Numbered from the stretch's first letter, positions 6,261 through 16,848 are shown. The stretch is DNA of 33,579 nt from an uncultured Rhodobiaceae bacterium (GCA_937876775.1 CALEFA010000052.1:1-33579), one strand, 5' to 3'. The notes: a model not told the origin generated them from the letters alone. Translations and numbers: made by a program.

Positions 6261-8201
6261 ATGTCTGATAACCTAATTTTTGATGTTCCTGCCGATATCA
6301 GCGCCAATGCGCTGGTCGACGATGCCAAATATCAGCAAATGTATGCCGCCTCAATTGACGACCCCGAGCAGTTTTGGGGGGATCATGGCAAACGCCTCGA
6401 CTGGATGCGCCCTTATAGTAAGGTCAAGAACACCCATTACGGCAAAGATGAGGTCTACATTAAATGGTACGAAGACGGCACGCTCAACGCCTCGGTCAAT
6501 TGCATCGACCGGCATTTGCAAAAACGCGGCGATCAGGTGGCGATTATTTGGGAGGGCGATGAGCCCAGCGACGATGCCAAAATCACCTATCGCCAGTTGC
6601 ACGAGGAAGTCTGTCGTTTCGCCAATGTGCTGAAAGCGCGCCATGTGAAAAAAGGTGATCGGGTTACCATTTACATGCCGATGATCCCCGAAGCGACCTA
6701 TGCCATGCTGGCCTGCGCGCGTATTGGCGCCGTGCATTCCGTGGTCTTCGGCGGCTTCTCCCCCGATGCCTTGGCCGGACGCATTTTGGACTGTGAGAGC
6801 ACCTGTATCATCACCGCCGATGAGGGCGTGCGCGGCGGCAAAATCATTCCGCTGAAAGCCAACACAGACGCCGCCTTGGCGCAATGCCCGGATGTTGAAA
6901 CCGTGGTTGTGGTGCAGCGCACGGCCAATAGCGTAGCCATGCAAGACGGTCGCGATATTTGGTATCACGAAGCAAAAGCCGCCGTTGCCGCCGATTGCCC
7001 AGCCGAAGAAATGAACGCCGAAGACCCGCTGTTCATTTTGTACACCTCGGGTTCGACGGGCAAACCAAAAGGCGTTTTGCACACCACTGGCGGTTATATG
7101 GTGTATGCCTCAATGACCCATGAATATGTCTTCGATTATAAAGACGGCGATATTTATTGGTGCACAGCTGATGTGGGGTGGGTCACCGGCCATTCTTATA
7201 TCGTCTATGGGCCGCTGGCCAATGGCGCCACCACGTTAATGTTCGAGGGCGTGCCGAATTATCCTGACAATTCGCGCTTTTGGCAGGTCTGTGACAAACA
7301 TCAGGTGAATATTTTCTATACCGCACCAACCGCTTTGCGCGCCCTGATGCGCGAAGGCACCGGGCCGGTGAAATCAACCAGCCGCGCGTCTTTACGCTTG
7401 CTCGGTTCGGTCGGTGAGCCGATTAACCCCGAAGCTTGGCTGTGGTATCACCGCGAAGTTGGCGACAGCCGATGCCCGATTGTCGACACGTGGTGGCAGA
7501 CCGAAACCGGTGGCATTCTGATCACCCCACTGCCGGGCGCGACCGCCCTGAAACCAGGGTCAGCTACGCGACCTTTCTTTGGCGTTAAACCCATGTTGGT
7601 CGACGCCGACGGCAATGAGCTGACCGGTGCCGCCTCTGGCAATTTATGCATCACCGATAGCTGGCCAGGGCAAATGCGGACGGTCTATGGCGACCATAAG
7701 CGTTTCATTGAAACTTATTTCAGTCAGTATCCGGGCAATTACTTCACCGGCGACGGCTGCCGTCGTGATGAAGATGGCTATTATTGGATCACCGGTCGGG
7801 TTGATGATGTGCTGAACATTTCCGGCCACCGCTTGGGCACAGCAGAAGTCGAAAGTGCCTTGGTGGCACATGATGATGTTGCCGAGGCGGCGGTGGTTGG
7901 CTATCCGCACGACATTAAAGGGCAGGGGATATATTGCTATGTCACCCTCAATGCCGGCCTGTCGGGCGATGACGCGTTGAAAAAAACCTTGGTTCAATGG
8001 GTGCGCAAGGAAATTGGCCCCATCGCATCACCCGATTTGATTCAGTTTGCTCCCGGTCTGCCGAAAACTCGGTCGGGCAAGATCATGCGCCGCATTTTGC
8101 GCAAAATCGCTGAGGATGATTTTTCCAACCTCGGCGATACATCGACATTGGCCGACCCCGCTGTTGTTGAAGATTTGATTGAGAACCGACAAAACCGCTA
8201 G
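6261..8201 (+). CDS. acs: Acetyl-CoA synthetase (acetate--CoA ligase)
   Basis: The 646-residue enzyme activates acetate to acetyl-CoA through acetyl-AMP. It has the Acs N-terminal segment ([18 protein letters not shown]), the P-loop [12 protein letters not shown], the [10 protein letters not shown] acetate/AMP motif, [20 protein letters not shown] and the C-terminal [16 protein letters not shown], whose Lys is the catalytic and acetylation-controlled residue. I start at 6261 (MSDNLIF) because GAGGA lies six bases upstream; an in-frame ATG at 6249 lies before that ribosome site. The stop TAG (8199-8201) directly abuts the stop of the convergent nuclease gene. Confidence 0.97.
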   Translation: MSDNLIFDVPADISANALVDDAKYQQMYAASIDDPEQFWGDHGKRLDWMRPYSKVKNTHYGKDEVYIKWYEDGTLNASVNCIDRHLQKRGDQVAIIWEGDEPSDDAKITYRQLHEEVCRFANVLKARHVKKGDRVTIYMPMIPEATYAMLACARIGAVHSVVFGGFSPDALAGRILDCESTCIITADEGVRGGKIIPLKANTDAALAQCPDVETVVVVQRTANSVAMQDGRDIWYHEAKAAVAADCPAEEMNAEDPLFILYTSGSTGKPKGVLHTTGGYMVYASMTHEYVFDYKDGDIYWCTADVGWVTGHSYIVYGPLANGATTLMFEGVPNYPDNSRFWQVCDKHQVNIFYTAPTALRALMREGTGPVKSTSRASLRLLGSVGEPINPEAWLWYHREVGDSRCPIVDTWWQTETGGILITPLPGATALKPGSATRPFFGVKPMLVDADGNELTGAASGNLCITDSWPGQMRTVYGDHKRFIETYFSQYPGNYFTGDGCRRDEDGYYWITGRVDDVLNISGHRLGTAEVESALVAHDDVAEAAVVGYPHDIKGQGIYCYVTLNAGLSGDDALKKTLVQWVRKEIGPIASPDLIQFAPGLPKTRSGKIMRRILRKIAEDDFSNLGDTSTLADPAVVEDLIENRQNR

Positions 8202-8648
8202 CTACTGCACCGCCCCGCACCATTGTGCGCGTCGCCCGCGATAGGGCTGCGCCAGCTCGGCTTCCAAAAGCGCCTGCGAAAGGCTGACCCCATCAGCCGT
8301 TTGGGCAGTCGCCAGAACACGACCGGCATAAGTGCCATAGCGCACATTGACCAAACGCAAGTCATCTTGTTGCAACCACTTAATCGCAAAGTCGCGGGCC
8401 AATTTTGCACGCGCTGTTTCAGCCGGACATTTGCCTTTCATCTCTGGCGTATCGACACCCGATAGTCGAATTTTCACCGTCACCGTCTGGTCAAGCCAGA
8501 TAGGCACACGGGCGCGGAATGTGTCGCCGTCAATCACTTGCAAAACCTCAAAGCTAAACGGGCCAGCTAATGTTTGCGCCGCACGGGCCTGAACCGGAGC
8601 GCCGATCAGGACAAGGATCAAAAACAATGAAGAACCAAAGCGTGACAT
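8202..8648 (-). CDS. Secreted SNase-like (thermonuclease family) protein
   Basis: The 148-residue product has an N-terminal signal peptide (FGSSLFLILVLIGAPVQARA) and one SNase fold: VIDGDTFRARV, then IRLSGVDTPEMKGKCPAE, YGTYAGRVLA and a Trp-Cys near the C-terminus. The Asp, Arg and Glu residues of the staphylococcal nuclease site are largely present (DGDT, RLSGVDTPE), so activity is plausible. I chose the ATG at 8648 because it is preceded by GGAGGGTT, a near perfect Shine-Dalgarno site, and gives a signal peptide; a longer frame to 8726 does not. Export suggests a periplasmic or extracellular nuclease. The enzyme may scavenge nucleic acids; this is inference. Confidence 0.9.
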   Translation of the reverse strand: MSRFGSSLFLILVLIGAPVQARAAQTLAGPFSFEVLQVIDGDTFRARVPIWLDQTVTVKIRLSGVDTPEMKGKCPAETARAKLARDFAIKWLQQDDLRLVNVRYGTYAGRVLATAQTADGVSLSQALLEAELAQPYRGRRAQWCGAVQ

Positions 8649-8774
8649 AAACCCTCCGTGCTCGCAATGGGAGGTTGTTTCTAAAACCACACGCAAAGCG
8701 CGAGTGCTGGGGCGCGCAGCCCTCATTCACTAAACTATTATGAATTATGAAAATAAGATACTAACTAACAGTTG

Positions 8775-8808
8775 AATAATCGGTGCCGACGACGGGGCAC
8801 GGATTATT
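8775..8808. terminator. Long stem-loop between DUF1674 gene and nuclease gene
   Basis: AATAATC/GATTATT (7 bp) and GTGCC/GGCAC (5 bp), separated by one mismatch, enclose an 8-base loop. The hairpin lies 20 bases after the DUF1674 stop on the minus strand and could end that transcript, though no U-tract follows. It may instead be an RNA-processing or attenuation element in front of the nuclease gene. Confidence 0.4.
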
Positions 8809-8828
8809 TCCGTTAGCAATCAGAGGCC

Positions 8829-9011
8829 TTAAAAATCGGAGACGATGCCAGCCTTTTCCCAATCGCCATAGCGGGTCGGTTCGGGGCCTTCCTGGCCGCC
8901 ACTTTCCGATGCCCGTTTCCGGACAATATGCGCCGCGCGCCGTGCCTGTGCTTCCTGCAAAGCGCGCGCCGCCGCCTGTTGTTGTTTTTGCTGTGCCGTT
9001 GTTTTTTCCAT
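8829..9011 (-). CDS. DUF1674 / SDHAF4-like succinate dehydrogenase assembly factor
   Basis: The 60-residue protein ends in GGQEGPEPTRYGDWEKAGIV plus SDF, which is the family signature of DUF1674. Its mitochondrial member SDHAF4 assists flavinylated SdhA assembly. The N-terminal half is a charged coiled-coil-like segment (MEKTTAQQKQQQAAARALQE). I chose the ATG at 9011; a longer frame to 9227 would run through the rsmB gene on the other strand and adds residues that do not resemble the family. It is divergent from rsmB with a 52-base gap. Its link to respiration comes from family knowledge, since no sdh genes are near. Confidence 0.9.
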   Translation of the reverse strand: MEKTTAQQKQQQAAARALQEAQARRAAHIVRKRASESGGQEGPEPTRYGDWEKAGIVSDF

Positions 9012-9063
9012 CTGCTTAATATGGATGCTTGCAAGCCATTTGCCAAGATGGTCTAACCGCGAC

Positions 9064-10407
9064 ATGAATACGCAATCTAAATCCACTGGCCGTGGCCGCG
9101 GCGTTAACGCCAGTCGCCGGGCCGCCGCCTCTATGCTGGCCGCCATCGAACGCGGCAAAACTCTCGACGAGGCGCGCGACAAGCTCGATGGTCTGGCCGA
9201 TAATGATCGCGCCTTTGCCAATGCCATGGTGTTGTCAGCTTTGCGCCATTACGGCGAAATCGAAATTCTTTTACAGCCCTTCATGAAGCGCCCCATCCCC
9301 GGGCGTTCGCATTTGGCGCGCGCGCTTTTATATATTGGGGTCGCGCAGATCGTTTATATGCAGGTCGCCCCCCATGCCGCGATTAATGAAACCGTCGGCG
9401 CCACTGGTCGTCGCGAGCAACCATTCCGTGGCCTGATTAACGCCGTGTTGCGACGCGTGGCCGAGGCCGTGCCAATTGCCGCCGACCCGCTTGCTTCTCT
9501 GCCGGAATGGATGATCAATAGCTGGCAAACCGCCTATGGCGAAGCCGCCTGCGCCGCCATTGCCGAAAACATCCAGCGGTTGCCAGCTCTAGATTTACAA
9601 TTCACCTCAGCCGCAGCCATGACCGAATTCATTAACGCCATGCAGGCGCGCAATGATGACAGTGATAGTCCGGCACGCCACCATGTGCTGAACCCCGATT
9701 GCCTGCGCCTTGAAAACGCCGGCGCCGTCGAGCATTTGCCATTTTTCGCCGATGGCACATGGTGGGTGCAAGACATTGCCGCCAGTCTCGCTGTGCGGTT
9801 GTTGAACATCGCGGCCGACGATGAGGTGCTTGATATATGCGCCGCGCCCGGTGGCAAGACATTGCAATTGGCGGCCCGTGGTGGCCGTGTCACGGCAGTT
9901 GATATTTCCGCCAGCCGGATGCGCCGTTTGCAAGAAAACCTGACCCGCACCAAGCTCGAGGCAGACTGCCAAACAGGCGATTTTCTCGACTGGCAGCCGG
10001 GGCGGCAATGGTCACATATTCTGCTCGACGCACCGTGCTCAGCGACCGGCACTTTGCGCCGCCACCCAGATTTGAAATTGCACAGACGCGCTGGCAGTGG
10101 CGCCTATATGGCCAAACAGCAAGCCGATATGTTGGATAAGGCGGCCGCCCTGACCAAAGCTGGTGGCACGCTGATGTTTTGCGTTTGCTCGCTAGAGCCG
10201 GAAGAGGGCGAGGCGGCGGCAGCAGCATTTTTGCAACGCAATCCACGTTTTCATGCAGCGCCGCTGCAAGCCGAGAATTTACCGGCTGGTTTTACCACCG
10301 CCATTACCGATGAAGGCTGGCTGCGCACGACACCCGCCATGTTGCCAGAGGCCGGTGGTTGCGATGGGTTTTTCGCCGCCTGTTTCCACAAAAAAGCCGA
10401 CGCCTAA
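9064..10407 (+). CDS. rsmB: RsmB/NOP-family 16S rRNA m5C methyltransferase
   Basis: The 447-residue protein has an N-terminal NusB-like helical domain (about residues 1-150, RAFANAMVLSALRHYGEIE) and a SAM-dependent methyltransferase domain. The latter shows DICAAPGGKTLQLA (SAM binding), VTAVDISASRM, LLDAPCSATGTLRRHPD with the second Cys, and FCVCSLEPEEGE with the catalytic Cys. RsmB methylates C967 of 16S rRNA. The start at 9064 (MNTQSKSTGRGRG) is chosen because an ATG at 9025 would add 13 residues and extend into the divergent promoter region. It is followed by rpe, a common alphaproteobacterial order. Confidence 0.93.
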   Translation: MNTQSKSTGRGRGVNASRRAAASMLAAIERGKTLDEARDKLDGLADNDRAFANAMVLSALRHYGEIEILLQPFMKRPIPGRSHLARALLYIGVAQIVYMQVAPHAAINETVGATGRREQPFRGLINAVLRRVAEAVPIAADPLASLPEWMINSWQTAYGEAACAAIAENIQRLPALDLQFTSAAAMTEFINAMQARNDDSDSPARHHVLNPDCLRLENAGAVEHLPFFADGTWWVQDIAASLAVRLLNIAADDEVLDICAAPGGKTLQLAARGGRVTAVDISASRMRRLQENLTRTKLEADCQTGDFLDWQPGRQWSHILLDAPCSATGTLRRHPDLKLHRRAGSGAYMAKQQADMLDKAAALTKAGGTLMFCVCSLEPEEGEAAAAAFLQRNPRFHAAPLQAENLPAGFTTAITDEGWLRTTPAMLPEAGGCDGFFAACFHKKADA

Positions 10408-10454
10408 GCACGCCACGTCTTGCGCCAAGCGGCAAATAAGCATAGTTACAATCT

Positions 10455-11123
10455 ATGAGCTCTGTAAAAATATCGCCGTCCATTCTCTCAGCTGATTTTG
10501 CGAAATTGGGCAAAGAAGTGGCCGCCATTTGCGCCGCTGGATGCGACTACGTCCACGTCGATGTGATGGATGGCCATTTTGTTCCCAATATCACCATTGG
10601 CCCAGATGTTGTAAAAGCCATTAAGCCGCACGCCAGCAAGCCGTTGGATGTGCATTTGATGATCTCGCCGGTCGATCCGTATATTGAGGCTTTTGCCGCT
10701 GCCGGTGCTGATATCATCACCTTTCATCCGGAAGCTGGCCCACATGCGCACCGCACCGCACAGGCCATTAAAGCGGCGGGCTGCAAAGTAGGCGTATCGC
10801 TGAACCCGGCAACACCGGTGAGCGTTCTGGATCATTTGCTCAATGACATTGATTTGGTTTTGGTGATGTCGGTCAACCCAGGTTTTGGCGGTCAATCTTT
10901 CATCGCCAGCCAGCTTGATAAAATTCGCGACATTCGCAGCCGTATCACCGCCAGTGGTCGGGCCATTGAATTGGAAGTCGATGGCGGCATCAACCGCGAA
11001 ACAGCTGGCGCCGCCATTGCCGCCGGTGCTGACGTACTGGTCGCCGGCACCGCCACATTCACCGGCGGGCCAAGCGCCTATGCCGATAATATAGCGGCGC
11101 TGAAAGCTTGCTCTGATAGCTGA
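10455..11123 (+). CDS. rpe: Ribulose-phosphate 3-epimerase
   Basis: The 222-residue TIM-barrel enzyme interconverts ribulose 5-phosphate and xylulose 5-phosphate in the pentose phosphate pathway. It has the start KISPSILSADFAKLG, the metal-binding HVDVMDGHFVPNITIG, HLMISPVDPY, VMSVNPGFGGQSF with the phosphate loop, and ELEVDGGINRETA. All His/Asp metal ligands of the family are seen. Its TGA overlaps the ATG of the next gene (TGATG at 11121-11125), so translation is coupled to the heparinase-like gene. Confidence 0.98.
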   Translation: MSSVKISPSILSADFAKLGKEVAAICAAGCDYVHVDVMDGHFVPNITIGPDVVKAIKPHASKPLDVHLMISPVDPYIEAFAAAGADIITFHPEAGPHAHRTAQAIKAAGCKVGVSLNPATPVSVLDHLLNDIDLVLVMSVNPGFGGQSFIASQLDKIRDIRSRITASGRAIELEVDGGINRETAGAAIAAGADVLVAGTATFTGGPSAYADNIAALKACSDS

Positions 11124-12877
11124 TGCGCCGAACCCGCAAGCTGGCCCTGACCATAGATGTACTGACATCGGTAAGCCGCCAATTTCGCGCCGCCATCAAA
11201 AATCAATTTTATCGCAGCGCCCTTGGGCGTGGCTTTTGGTTCCACCAACAAGCCGATGATGCGCCAAACGGTGAGGTGTCTTTCGACTATCCGCCGCACT
11301 TGCGCCCCGGTTCGGCGGCGCGCGGCGAAGCATGGCTAGCCGGCGATTATAGTCTGCCCGGCGGGCTCATGCGCGACGCCAAGGCACCGGTCTTCTCTCT
11401 CTTTGCACCGAGCAGCCAATGGGCCAGTGCTTTGCATAGCTTTGATTGGCTGCAAGATCTTATGGCGGTCGAAGATGACGCCGCGCGCGAGCAGGCTTTG
11501 CAACATATTTTGGCGTGGACACAGGCTGATTTCATCTGGAAAAAACAGCCCATGTTACCTGCTGTGACGGCCCGTCGCTTAATGTCATGGAGCGCTCATA
11601 TACCGGCTTTGCGCCCCTATGGCGACCGGCGTCAATGGGCCAGTATTGAGCTGTCCATGGCCAATCAAGCGCGCTGGCTCGATCTCACCATGAGCCAGGT
11701 GAGTGAAGGTGTCCACCGCCTCTATGCCGCCACTGGTCTGGCATTTGCCGGTCTGATTTTGCCGCAACGCGGCGATATTTTGCGCGCCGGCATGGGGCAA
11801 GTTGGCCGCGAAATACGACGGCAAATTCTTCCCGATGGCGGCCATATCAGCCGCTCCCCGCAAGTCACGGCTAAGCTTCTGGCCGATTTTATGGCGCTTG
11901 ACGCGGGTCTCGCACGGCGCAACATCACCCCGCCCAACGGCTTTCAGGAAACTCTGGCGCGGATGAAGACAATTCTCGCCATGCTGTGCCATGAAGATGG
12001 CGGCCTCGCGTGTTTTCATGGCGGTCAGCATGTCGACAACCGCACCCTTGCGCCGCTTCTCAAGGGTCACAAGGCCGCCGCCATTGGTTTTGCCCAGCGT
12101 AGCGGCTATCAAAAATTAGCGGCTCAAAAAACCACCTTGCTGGTTGATGTTGGCGATGCGCTGAGCGGCGCCGATAGTATCGCCGCTCATGCCGCGCCAC
12201 TGGCGTTTGAAATGAGCCACGACAAGCAGCGCGTGATTGTCAATTGCGGCCCCAGTAAAACCCGTGGGGCGGCGTGGTCATTGGCCGCCCGCGCCGCCAG
12301 CGCCCACTCAACATTAGCCTTTGACGATGGCTCTGAAGCCGTATTTTTAGAGGCCGGCTTGGCGGCACGACAATTGGGGCCGCGCCTATTGGCCGATGAT
12401 TGGCGCGCCAATAGTCGACGGATTGAAGACCCCACCGGCGTCTGGCTGGAGGCCAGTCACGGGCTTTTCGCGGCAAGCCATGGCGTGCGCCACAATCGTC
12501 GGCTTTTCATGGATGCGCAGGGCGAGGATATTCGCGGCGAAGATTTATTATTGCCCGACAAAGCCTCGCCAGTGCGGCGCGGCGCGCGGTTTCATTTGCG
12601 TTTTCACCTTCATCCCAGCGTCCGCGCCAGCCTGCAAGGCGGCGGCCAATCGGTGTTATTGATAACCGCCAGCGGTCAAGGTTGGCAATTTCGTATGGCC
12701 GGTGAAGAAAATACTAGCCTGCAGATTGAAGACAGTGTCTATATGGGCGAAAGTGACGTGCCCATGCGGTGCCAGCAGATTGCCATCGGCGGCACATTGA
12801 GCGAAAACGACACATTAATTAGATGGGGCTTGCGCTATGCAGGCCGCACTGGCAGAAGACGCAAAGCGTCAATATAA
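11123..12877 (+). CDS. Heparinase II/III-family protein
   Basis: A 584-residue cytoplasmic protein with no signal peptide. The N-terminal half (residues about 60-330) looks like the alpha/alpha-toroid of heparinase II/III proteins ([32 protein letters not shown]), and the second half is a beta-rich domain with [46 protein letters not shown]. This family occurs between rpe and purH in many alphaproteobacteria, where it is annotated as heparinase II/III-like but is not known to cut heparin. A polysaccharide lyase acting on an internal or cell-envelope glycan is possible. Overlaps rpe by one base and is followed by purH after 38 bases. Confidence 0.85.
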   Translation: MRRTRKLALTIDVLTSVSRQFRAAIKNQFYRSALGRGFWFHQQADDAPNGEVSFDYPPHLRPGSAARGEAWLAGDYSLPGGLMRDAKAPVFSLFAPSSQWASALHSFDWLQDLMAVEDDAAREQALQHILAWTQADFIWKKQPMLPAVTARRLMSWSAHIPALRPYGDRRQWASIELSMANQARWLDLTMSQVSEGVHRLYAATGLAFAGLILPQRGDILRAGMGQVGREIRRQILPDGGHISRSPQVTAKLLADFMALDAGLARRNITPPNGFQETLARMKTILAMLCHEDGGLACFHGGQHVDNRTLAPLLKGHKAAAIGFAQRSGYQKLAAQKTTLLVDVGDALSGADSIAAHAAPLAFEMSHDKQRVIVNCGPSKTRGAAWSLAARAASAHSTLAFDDGSEAVFLEAGLAARQLGPRLLADDWRANSRRIEDPTGVWLEASHGLFAASHGVRHNRRLFMDAQGEDIRGEDLLLPDKASPVRRGARFHLRFHLHPSVRASLQGGGQSVLLITASGQGWQFRMAGEENTSLQIEDSVYMGESDVPMRCQQIAIGGTLSENDTLIRWGLRYAGRTGRRRKASI

Positions 12878-12915
12878 AGCGTATTGTAAGCTTGGTTAGC
12901 GAAGAGGAACCCACC

Positions 12916-14499
12916 ATGTCTGATAAAAAACCCATCACCCGCGCACTATTATCGGTTTCCGATAAAACCGGCATTGTCGAATTTGCCGGCGTGTTAGCAG
13001 CTCATGGGGTGGAGCTTGTATCCACGGGTGGCACCGCTAAATTATTGCAAGACGCTGGCCTCGCCTGCCGCGATGTTTCCGAGCTGACTGGTTTCCCTGA
13101 AATGATGGATGGCCGCGTTAAAACCCTGCACCCAAATGTTCACGGCGGTCTGTTGGCCATTCGCGACAATGACGCCCATGTGGCGGCCATGCAGGCACAT
13201 GATATTGTCGCCATTGACTTATTAGTGGTTAATTTATACCCATTTGAAGCCACCGTCGCCAGCGGTGCTGATGCTGAAACATGTATTGAAAACATCGACA
13301 TTGGCGGGCCGGCGATGATCCGCGCGGCCGCCAAAAATCACAATGATGTGGCGGTTGTTGTCGACAATGATGATTATCAGGCCATTCTCGACGGCCTCGC
13401 CAATGGCGGCACAGATTTGGCGCAGCGTCAGCGTTTGGCACAAAAAGCCTATGCGCGCACCGCCGCCTATGATGCGGAGATTTCCAATTGGATGGCCGCA
13501 CAGCTTGATGTTGCCATGCCAGCCTATCGGGCCTTTGGTGGCCAGCTCCAGCAATCATTGCGCTATGGCGAGAACCCACACCAGCAAGCTGGTTTCTATG
13601 TCGGCGGCGCGGCGCGTGCCGGTGTCGCCACCGCCCAGCAAGTGCAGGGCAAAGAACTGTCTTATAATAATATCAATGACACAGACGCCGCCTATGAGCT
13701 GGTCGCCGAATTTGGCACCGACATTGGCCCGGCTTGCGCCATTATCAAACATGCCAACCCGTGCGGCGTGGCGCTTGGCAGTTCATTGCCTGACGCATTC
13801 GCCAAAGCCCTGCGCTGTGATCCGGTTTCGGCCTTTGGCGGCATTATCGCCATGAACCAAACTTTGGATGAAACCACAGCCAAGGCCATTACCGAGATTT
13901 TCACCGAGGTGATCATCGCGCCCGACGCCGATGCGGCAGCGCGCGAGATTATCGCCGGTAAAAAGAATTTACGCTTGCTCTTGGCCGGCAGCTTACCAAA
14001 CCCAGGGGATCGCGGCATGACCATTCGCAATGTCGCCGGCGGCTTCCTTGTGCAAAACCGTGATAATGGCCAGCTTACTGAAACAGCGCTGACATGTGTC
14101 ACCAAGCGCCAACCCAGCGCCGCCGAAATGCAGGATTTGCTGTTCGCATGGCGTGTCGCCAAACACGTAAAATCCAACGCCATTATTTACGCCAAAGACG
14201 GCGCCACCGTCGGCATTGGGGCGGGACAAATGAGCCGCCTAGACAGCTCTCGCATTGCCGCGCGCAAAGCCCAAGACGCGGCCGGCGCCAGCGGAGCGGA
14301 CACCACGCTGGCCCTCGGTTCAGTAGTCGCCTCAGACGCTTTCTTCCCGTTTGCCGATGGGCTTTTAAGCGCTGCTGAAGCGGGTGCCACGGCGGTTATT
14401 CAACCCGGTGGGTCGATACGCGATGATGAGGTGATTGCCGCTGCCGATGACGCTGGGCTGGCCATGGTGTTCACGGGCATGCGCCATTTCCGTCATTAG
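12916..14499 (+). CDS. purH: Bifunctional AICAR formyltransferase / IMP cyclohydrolase
   Basis: PurH performs the last two steps of de novo purine synthesis. The 527-residue protein has the IMP cyclohydrolase MGS-like domain first ([46 protein letters not shown]), then [14 protein letters not shown], and the AICAR transformylase domain with [13 protein letters not shown], whose Lys-His is catalytic, [13 protein letters not shown], and [11 protein letters not shown] near the end. I start at 12916 (MSDKKPITR), after a GAAGAGGAA ribosome site; an upstream ATG at 12823 overlaps the preceding gene. Its stop lies 4 bases from the convergent stop of the periplasmic repeat protein. Confidence 0.98.
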   Translation: MSDKKPITRALLSVSDKTGIVEFAGVLAAHGVELVSTGGTAKLLQDAGLACRDVSELTGFPEMMDGRVKTLHPNVHGGLLAIRDNDAHVAAMQAHDIVAIDLLVVNLYPFEATVASGADAETCIENIDIGGPAMIRAAAKNHNDVAVVVDNDDYQAILDGLANGGTDLAQRQRLAQKAYARTAAYDAEISNWMAAQLDVAMPAYRAFGGQLQQSLRYGENPHQQAGFYVGGAARAGVATAQQVQGKELSYNNINDTDAAYELVAEFGTDIGPACAIIKHANPCGVALGSSLPDAFAKALRCDPVSAFGGIIAMNQTLDETTAKAITEIFTEVIIAPDADAAAREIIAGKKNLRLLLAGSLPNPGDRGMTIRNVAGGFLVQNRDNGQLTETALTCVTKRQPSAAEMQDLLFAWRVAKHVKSNAIIYAKDGATVGIGAGQMSRLDSSRIAARKAQDAAGASGADTTLALGSVVASDAFFPFADGLLSAAEAGATAVIQPGGSIRDDEVIAAADDAGLAMVFTGMRHFRH

Positions 14500-14503
14500 A
14501 TAA

Positions 14504-16843
14504 TTAATTCGTTGCGCTGACGCACTGGCTTTGCGCCGCCTCGCCCCAAGCGTGCAGCTGCGGAAATGCCTCAACCGCCTTTTTCCAATTGGCTGGCGCT
14601 TGCGGGCGCGAAAAGACTTTCGCGCGCATGGCGCAAGCGCTTTCCGCCTTATCCAAGGTCAGAAAAATCGTCGCCAAACCAACACGCGCGCCCATGCCAA
14701 CCGGATCATCAGCTGGCGTGCGCCGCGCCAAACTGGCCAAAGCGCGCGCCGCCTCTAATCCACGGTCGGAAGCGGCCAAAGCAGCCGCGCGCAAAAACCA
14801 TGCATTGGGTCGACGCGGAAACTCCTTGGCCAAAGCGTCGGCCAAATCCAGCGCTTGCTGAGGTCGCTCGGCGGTCAGATTAAACGCAATCAACGCCTCC
14901 AACAAAACGGCTCGCGGACGACCCTGCAAACCGTCTAACCCCAAGTTAAGGAAATCATAGTAATCGGCCAAACTGCCGTCAGCCTGCATCTCATCAAGCC
15001 GTTTCTTCCATTGTCCCAACACCAAGGCAGCGCGTCCCTCATCGGCGGGGTCAAGCAAAGCAGTAAGCCGGTCAGCGTCATTTTTACCGATCAAATAACG
15101 CAGGGCTTGCGGCACAAGCGGGCGCGTATCGCCGCCCTCGGCTTCAAATGTGCCCCAAGCAATGCCGAATTTATCACCGTCTAAATCGCCCTTAAGCGCC
15201 AAATCAATAGCTGCCCGATGCACCGCCAACCGATCGCCAGATAAGCAACCCGGCGGGCATTGACTGTTCAGCCACAGCCCATAAAGCACCTGCCCGCCTT
15301 GCGCTTGCTTGCGCAGACGCTTGCTCGGCGGAGCCTTTGCCGCGCCATCAACCACCGCCTGCGCCAATAAACGCACCCGCATGCCCAAGAATAATTGATA
15401 GGCTGGCATCTCCGGCCCAAACCCCGACAACAACCGATCAGCCGCCGCCCATTGCCGCTCAGCGGCGGCTTGACGTGCCAGAACAATTCGCGCCCGCATG
15501 GCCAATACTGGCGCCAAAGCACTCGGGTCTGGTGACGTCAGTGGCGCATTCTGAAAGTTCTTCGCCAACGCCAAACGCGCCGCATTGGGCGGCTCTTCGC
15601 TCGACAATTGCGCCAGCACAATCAGCTGTTCAATGCGTGTGCGTTCCGGCCCATCGGCCAGCCCCACCAATGCCGCACGCAGATGCGTTAGCGCCAAGGT
15701 CAAATCCCCAAGGCCGATTTGACTGGTCCCCATTTGATAATCCACCTGCCGCCTCAAAGCGGCTGGAAGATGTGGGTAATAAGGTTTAACGCCGCGCCAC
15801 CCCTCGCGCACGACAGTATATTTTTGCGTCGCAAACCCATTGCGCATCTGCCGCAAACCTGTCCCCGGCTGATAGTCCAATGCCTCCAGCAAAGTTCGAT
15901 CGCCAGCCACCAAGGCTAAGGCCTGACGCAAAATCACCGGCTCAGCCTGCATTGCCGGTTGTAAAATCACCGCGATTTCGTCGGCTGGGCGCGCCGCCTG
16001 AATGGCGCTGATCGCCGCTTGCAAGGCAGTATTACCGGCGGCGCCACTAGTGACTGAACGCGGCGCTTGGCCATCGCCGCTCTCGCCATTATCGCCATTG
16101 TCGCCATCAGCAATCAAAGCCGGAAGCGGCGGTTGAAAACCGGGGGCCGAGATGTCGTCGAAAAATGCCTGCACAGCAGCCTGAAACTGACCGGCGTCAT
16201 TGCGTTTGAGAGACGATAAAAGCCGCTCAAGCGTCGCTTGTGCCTGCGCCACATTGCCATTTTCAACCTGCGCCACCGCCATCCCATACATGGCACGTTG
16301 CACCAGAACCGGATGTTTGAACTCAAAGGTCAATTTTTGTAAATCAGCCCGCGCCGCAATTAACGCTTGGCGTTTTTCATTGGCGCTAATATGGCGCACA
16401 GCGCGCGCCAACTGACCCCAAGCGGCCGCATAGGCACTGGCGACGCGCAAGCTTTCAATATCGCGCCATAAATCGGACGACAATAAATCCTCAAAAGCAA
16501 ATTCATCGCCGCGCACATTGGCTTCCGCCAGATCGCGCATGCGGTGCATTTTTTCTGCCAAAAGTGTTGCTTGTTGGTCAAAGGGCGCCAATTCCAGTGG
16601 CCCCATCGGGCTGTCATAGCACGCCTCCATGGCGACAGAATATTTGTCCATTGCCTTCAGCAAGGCGCTGGCCTTTTCTGGCGTCGCCGATAAGTCGGCC
16701 AAAAGCCTGTCCGGCGCCGCTTCAAATAAAGTCGGCACAGGTGGGCAGTCGGCCTGCGCTGGCGCCACCAAAAGCAGCAATAAAATACAAATCGCGCCGC
16801 CCAAGCTGGCGCGCAAATTTTCACCATTCGGAAAACGTCGCAT
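14504..16843 (-). CDS. Large periplasmic helical-repeat (TPR-like) protein of the ExbBD-VWA operon
   Basis: The 779-residue protein has a signal peptide (LGGAICILLLLLVAPAQA, cut before Asp-Cys), then mostly amphipathic helices that look like degenerate TPR/SEL repeats. Clear repeat-like stretches are TSQIGLGDLTLALTHLRAAL (about 375) and RPQQALDLADALAKEFPRR with ANAWFLRAAALAASD-like continuation (about 665-700). A short Asp/Gly/Asn-rich segment (DGDNGDNGESGDG, about 244-256) divides the N-terminal domain from the rest. No catalytic motif was recognised. It follows the VWA gene by five bases and is the last gene of the unit. By analogy with TPR partners of TonB2 systems and of Bat VWA proteins, it may be the periplasmic partner or scaffold that the motor acts on. 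That role is inference. Confidence 0.8.
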   Translation of the reverse strand: MRRFPNGENLRASLGGAICILLLLLVAPAQADCPPVPTLFEAAPDRLLADLSATPEKASALLKAMDKYSVAMEACYDSPMGPLELAPFDQQATLLAEKMHRMRDLAEANVRGDEFAFEDLLSSDLWRDIESLRVASAYAAAWGQLARAVRHISANEKRQALIAARADLQKLTFEFKHPVLVQRAMYGMAVAQVENGNVAQAQATLERLLSSLKRNDAGQFQAAVQAFFDDISAPGFQPPLPALIADGDNGDNGESGDGQAPRSVTSGAAGNTALQAAISAIQAARPADEIAVILQPAMQAEPVILRQALALVAGDRTLLEALDYQPGTGLRQMRNGFATQKYTVVREGWRGVKPYYPHLPAALRRQVDYQMGTSQIGLGDLTLALTHLRAALVGLADGPERTRIEQLIVLAQLSSEEPPNAARLALAKNFQNAPLTSPDPSALAPVLAMRARIVLARQAAAERQWAAADRLLSGFGPEMPAYQLFLGMRVRLLAQAVVDGAAKAPPSKRLRKQAQGGQVLYGLWLNSQCPPGCLSGDRLAVHRAAIDLALKGDLDGDKFGIAWGTFEAEGGDTRPLVPQALRYLIGKNDADRLTALLDPADEGRAALVLGQWKKRLDEMQADGSLADYYDFLNLGLDGLQGRPRAVLLEALIAFNLTAERPQQALDLADALAKEFPRRPNAWFLRAAALAASDRGLEAARALASLARRTPADDPVGMGARVGLATIFLTLDKAESACAMRAKVFSRPQAPANWKKAVEAFPQLHAWGEAAQSQCVSATN

Positions 16844-16848
16844 ATCCG

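Noticed and set aside
9012-9227. Upstream extension of the DUF1674 gene on the minus strand
   Set aside because: It would overlap the rsmB N-terminus on the other strand and adds 72 residues unlike the family; the compact 60-residue form fits the family.
12823-12915. Upstream start of purH
   Set aside because: It overlaps the end of the heparinase-like gene and adds residues not found in PurH; a ribosome site precedes the ATG at 12916.
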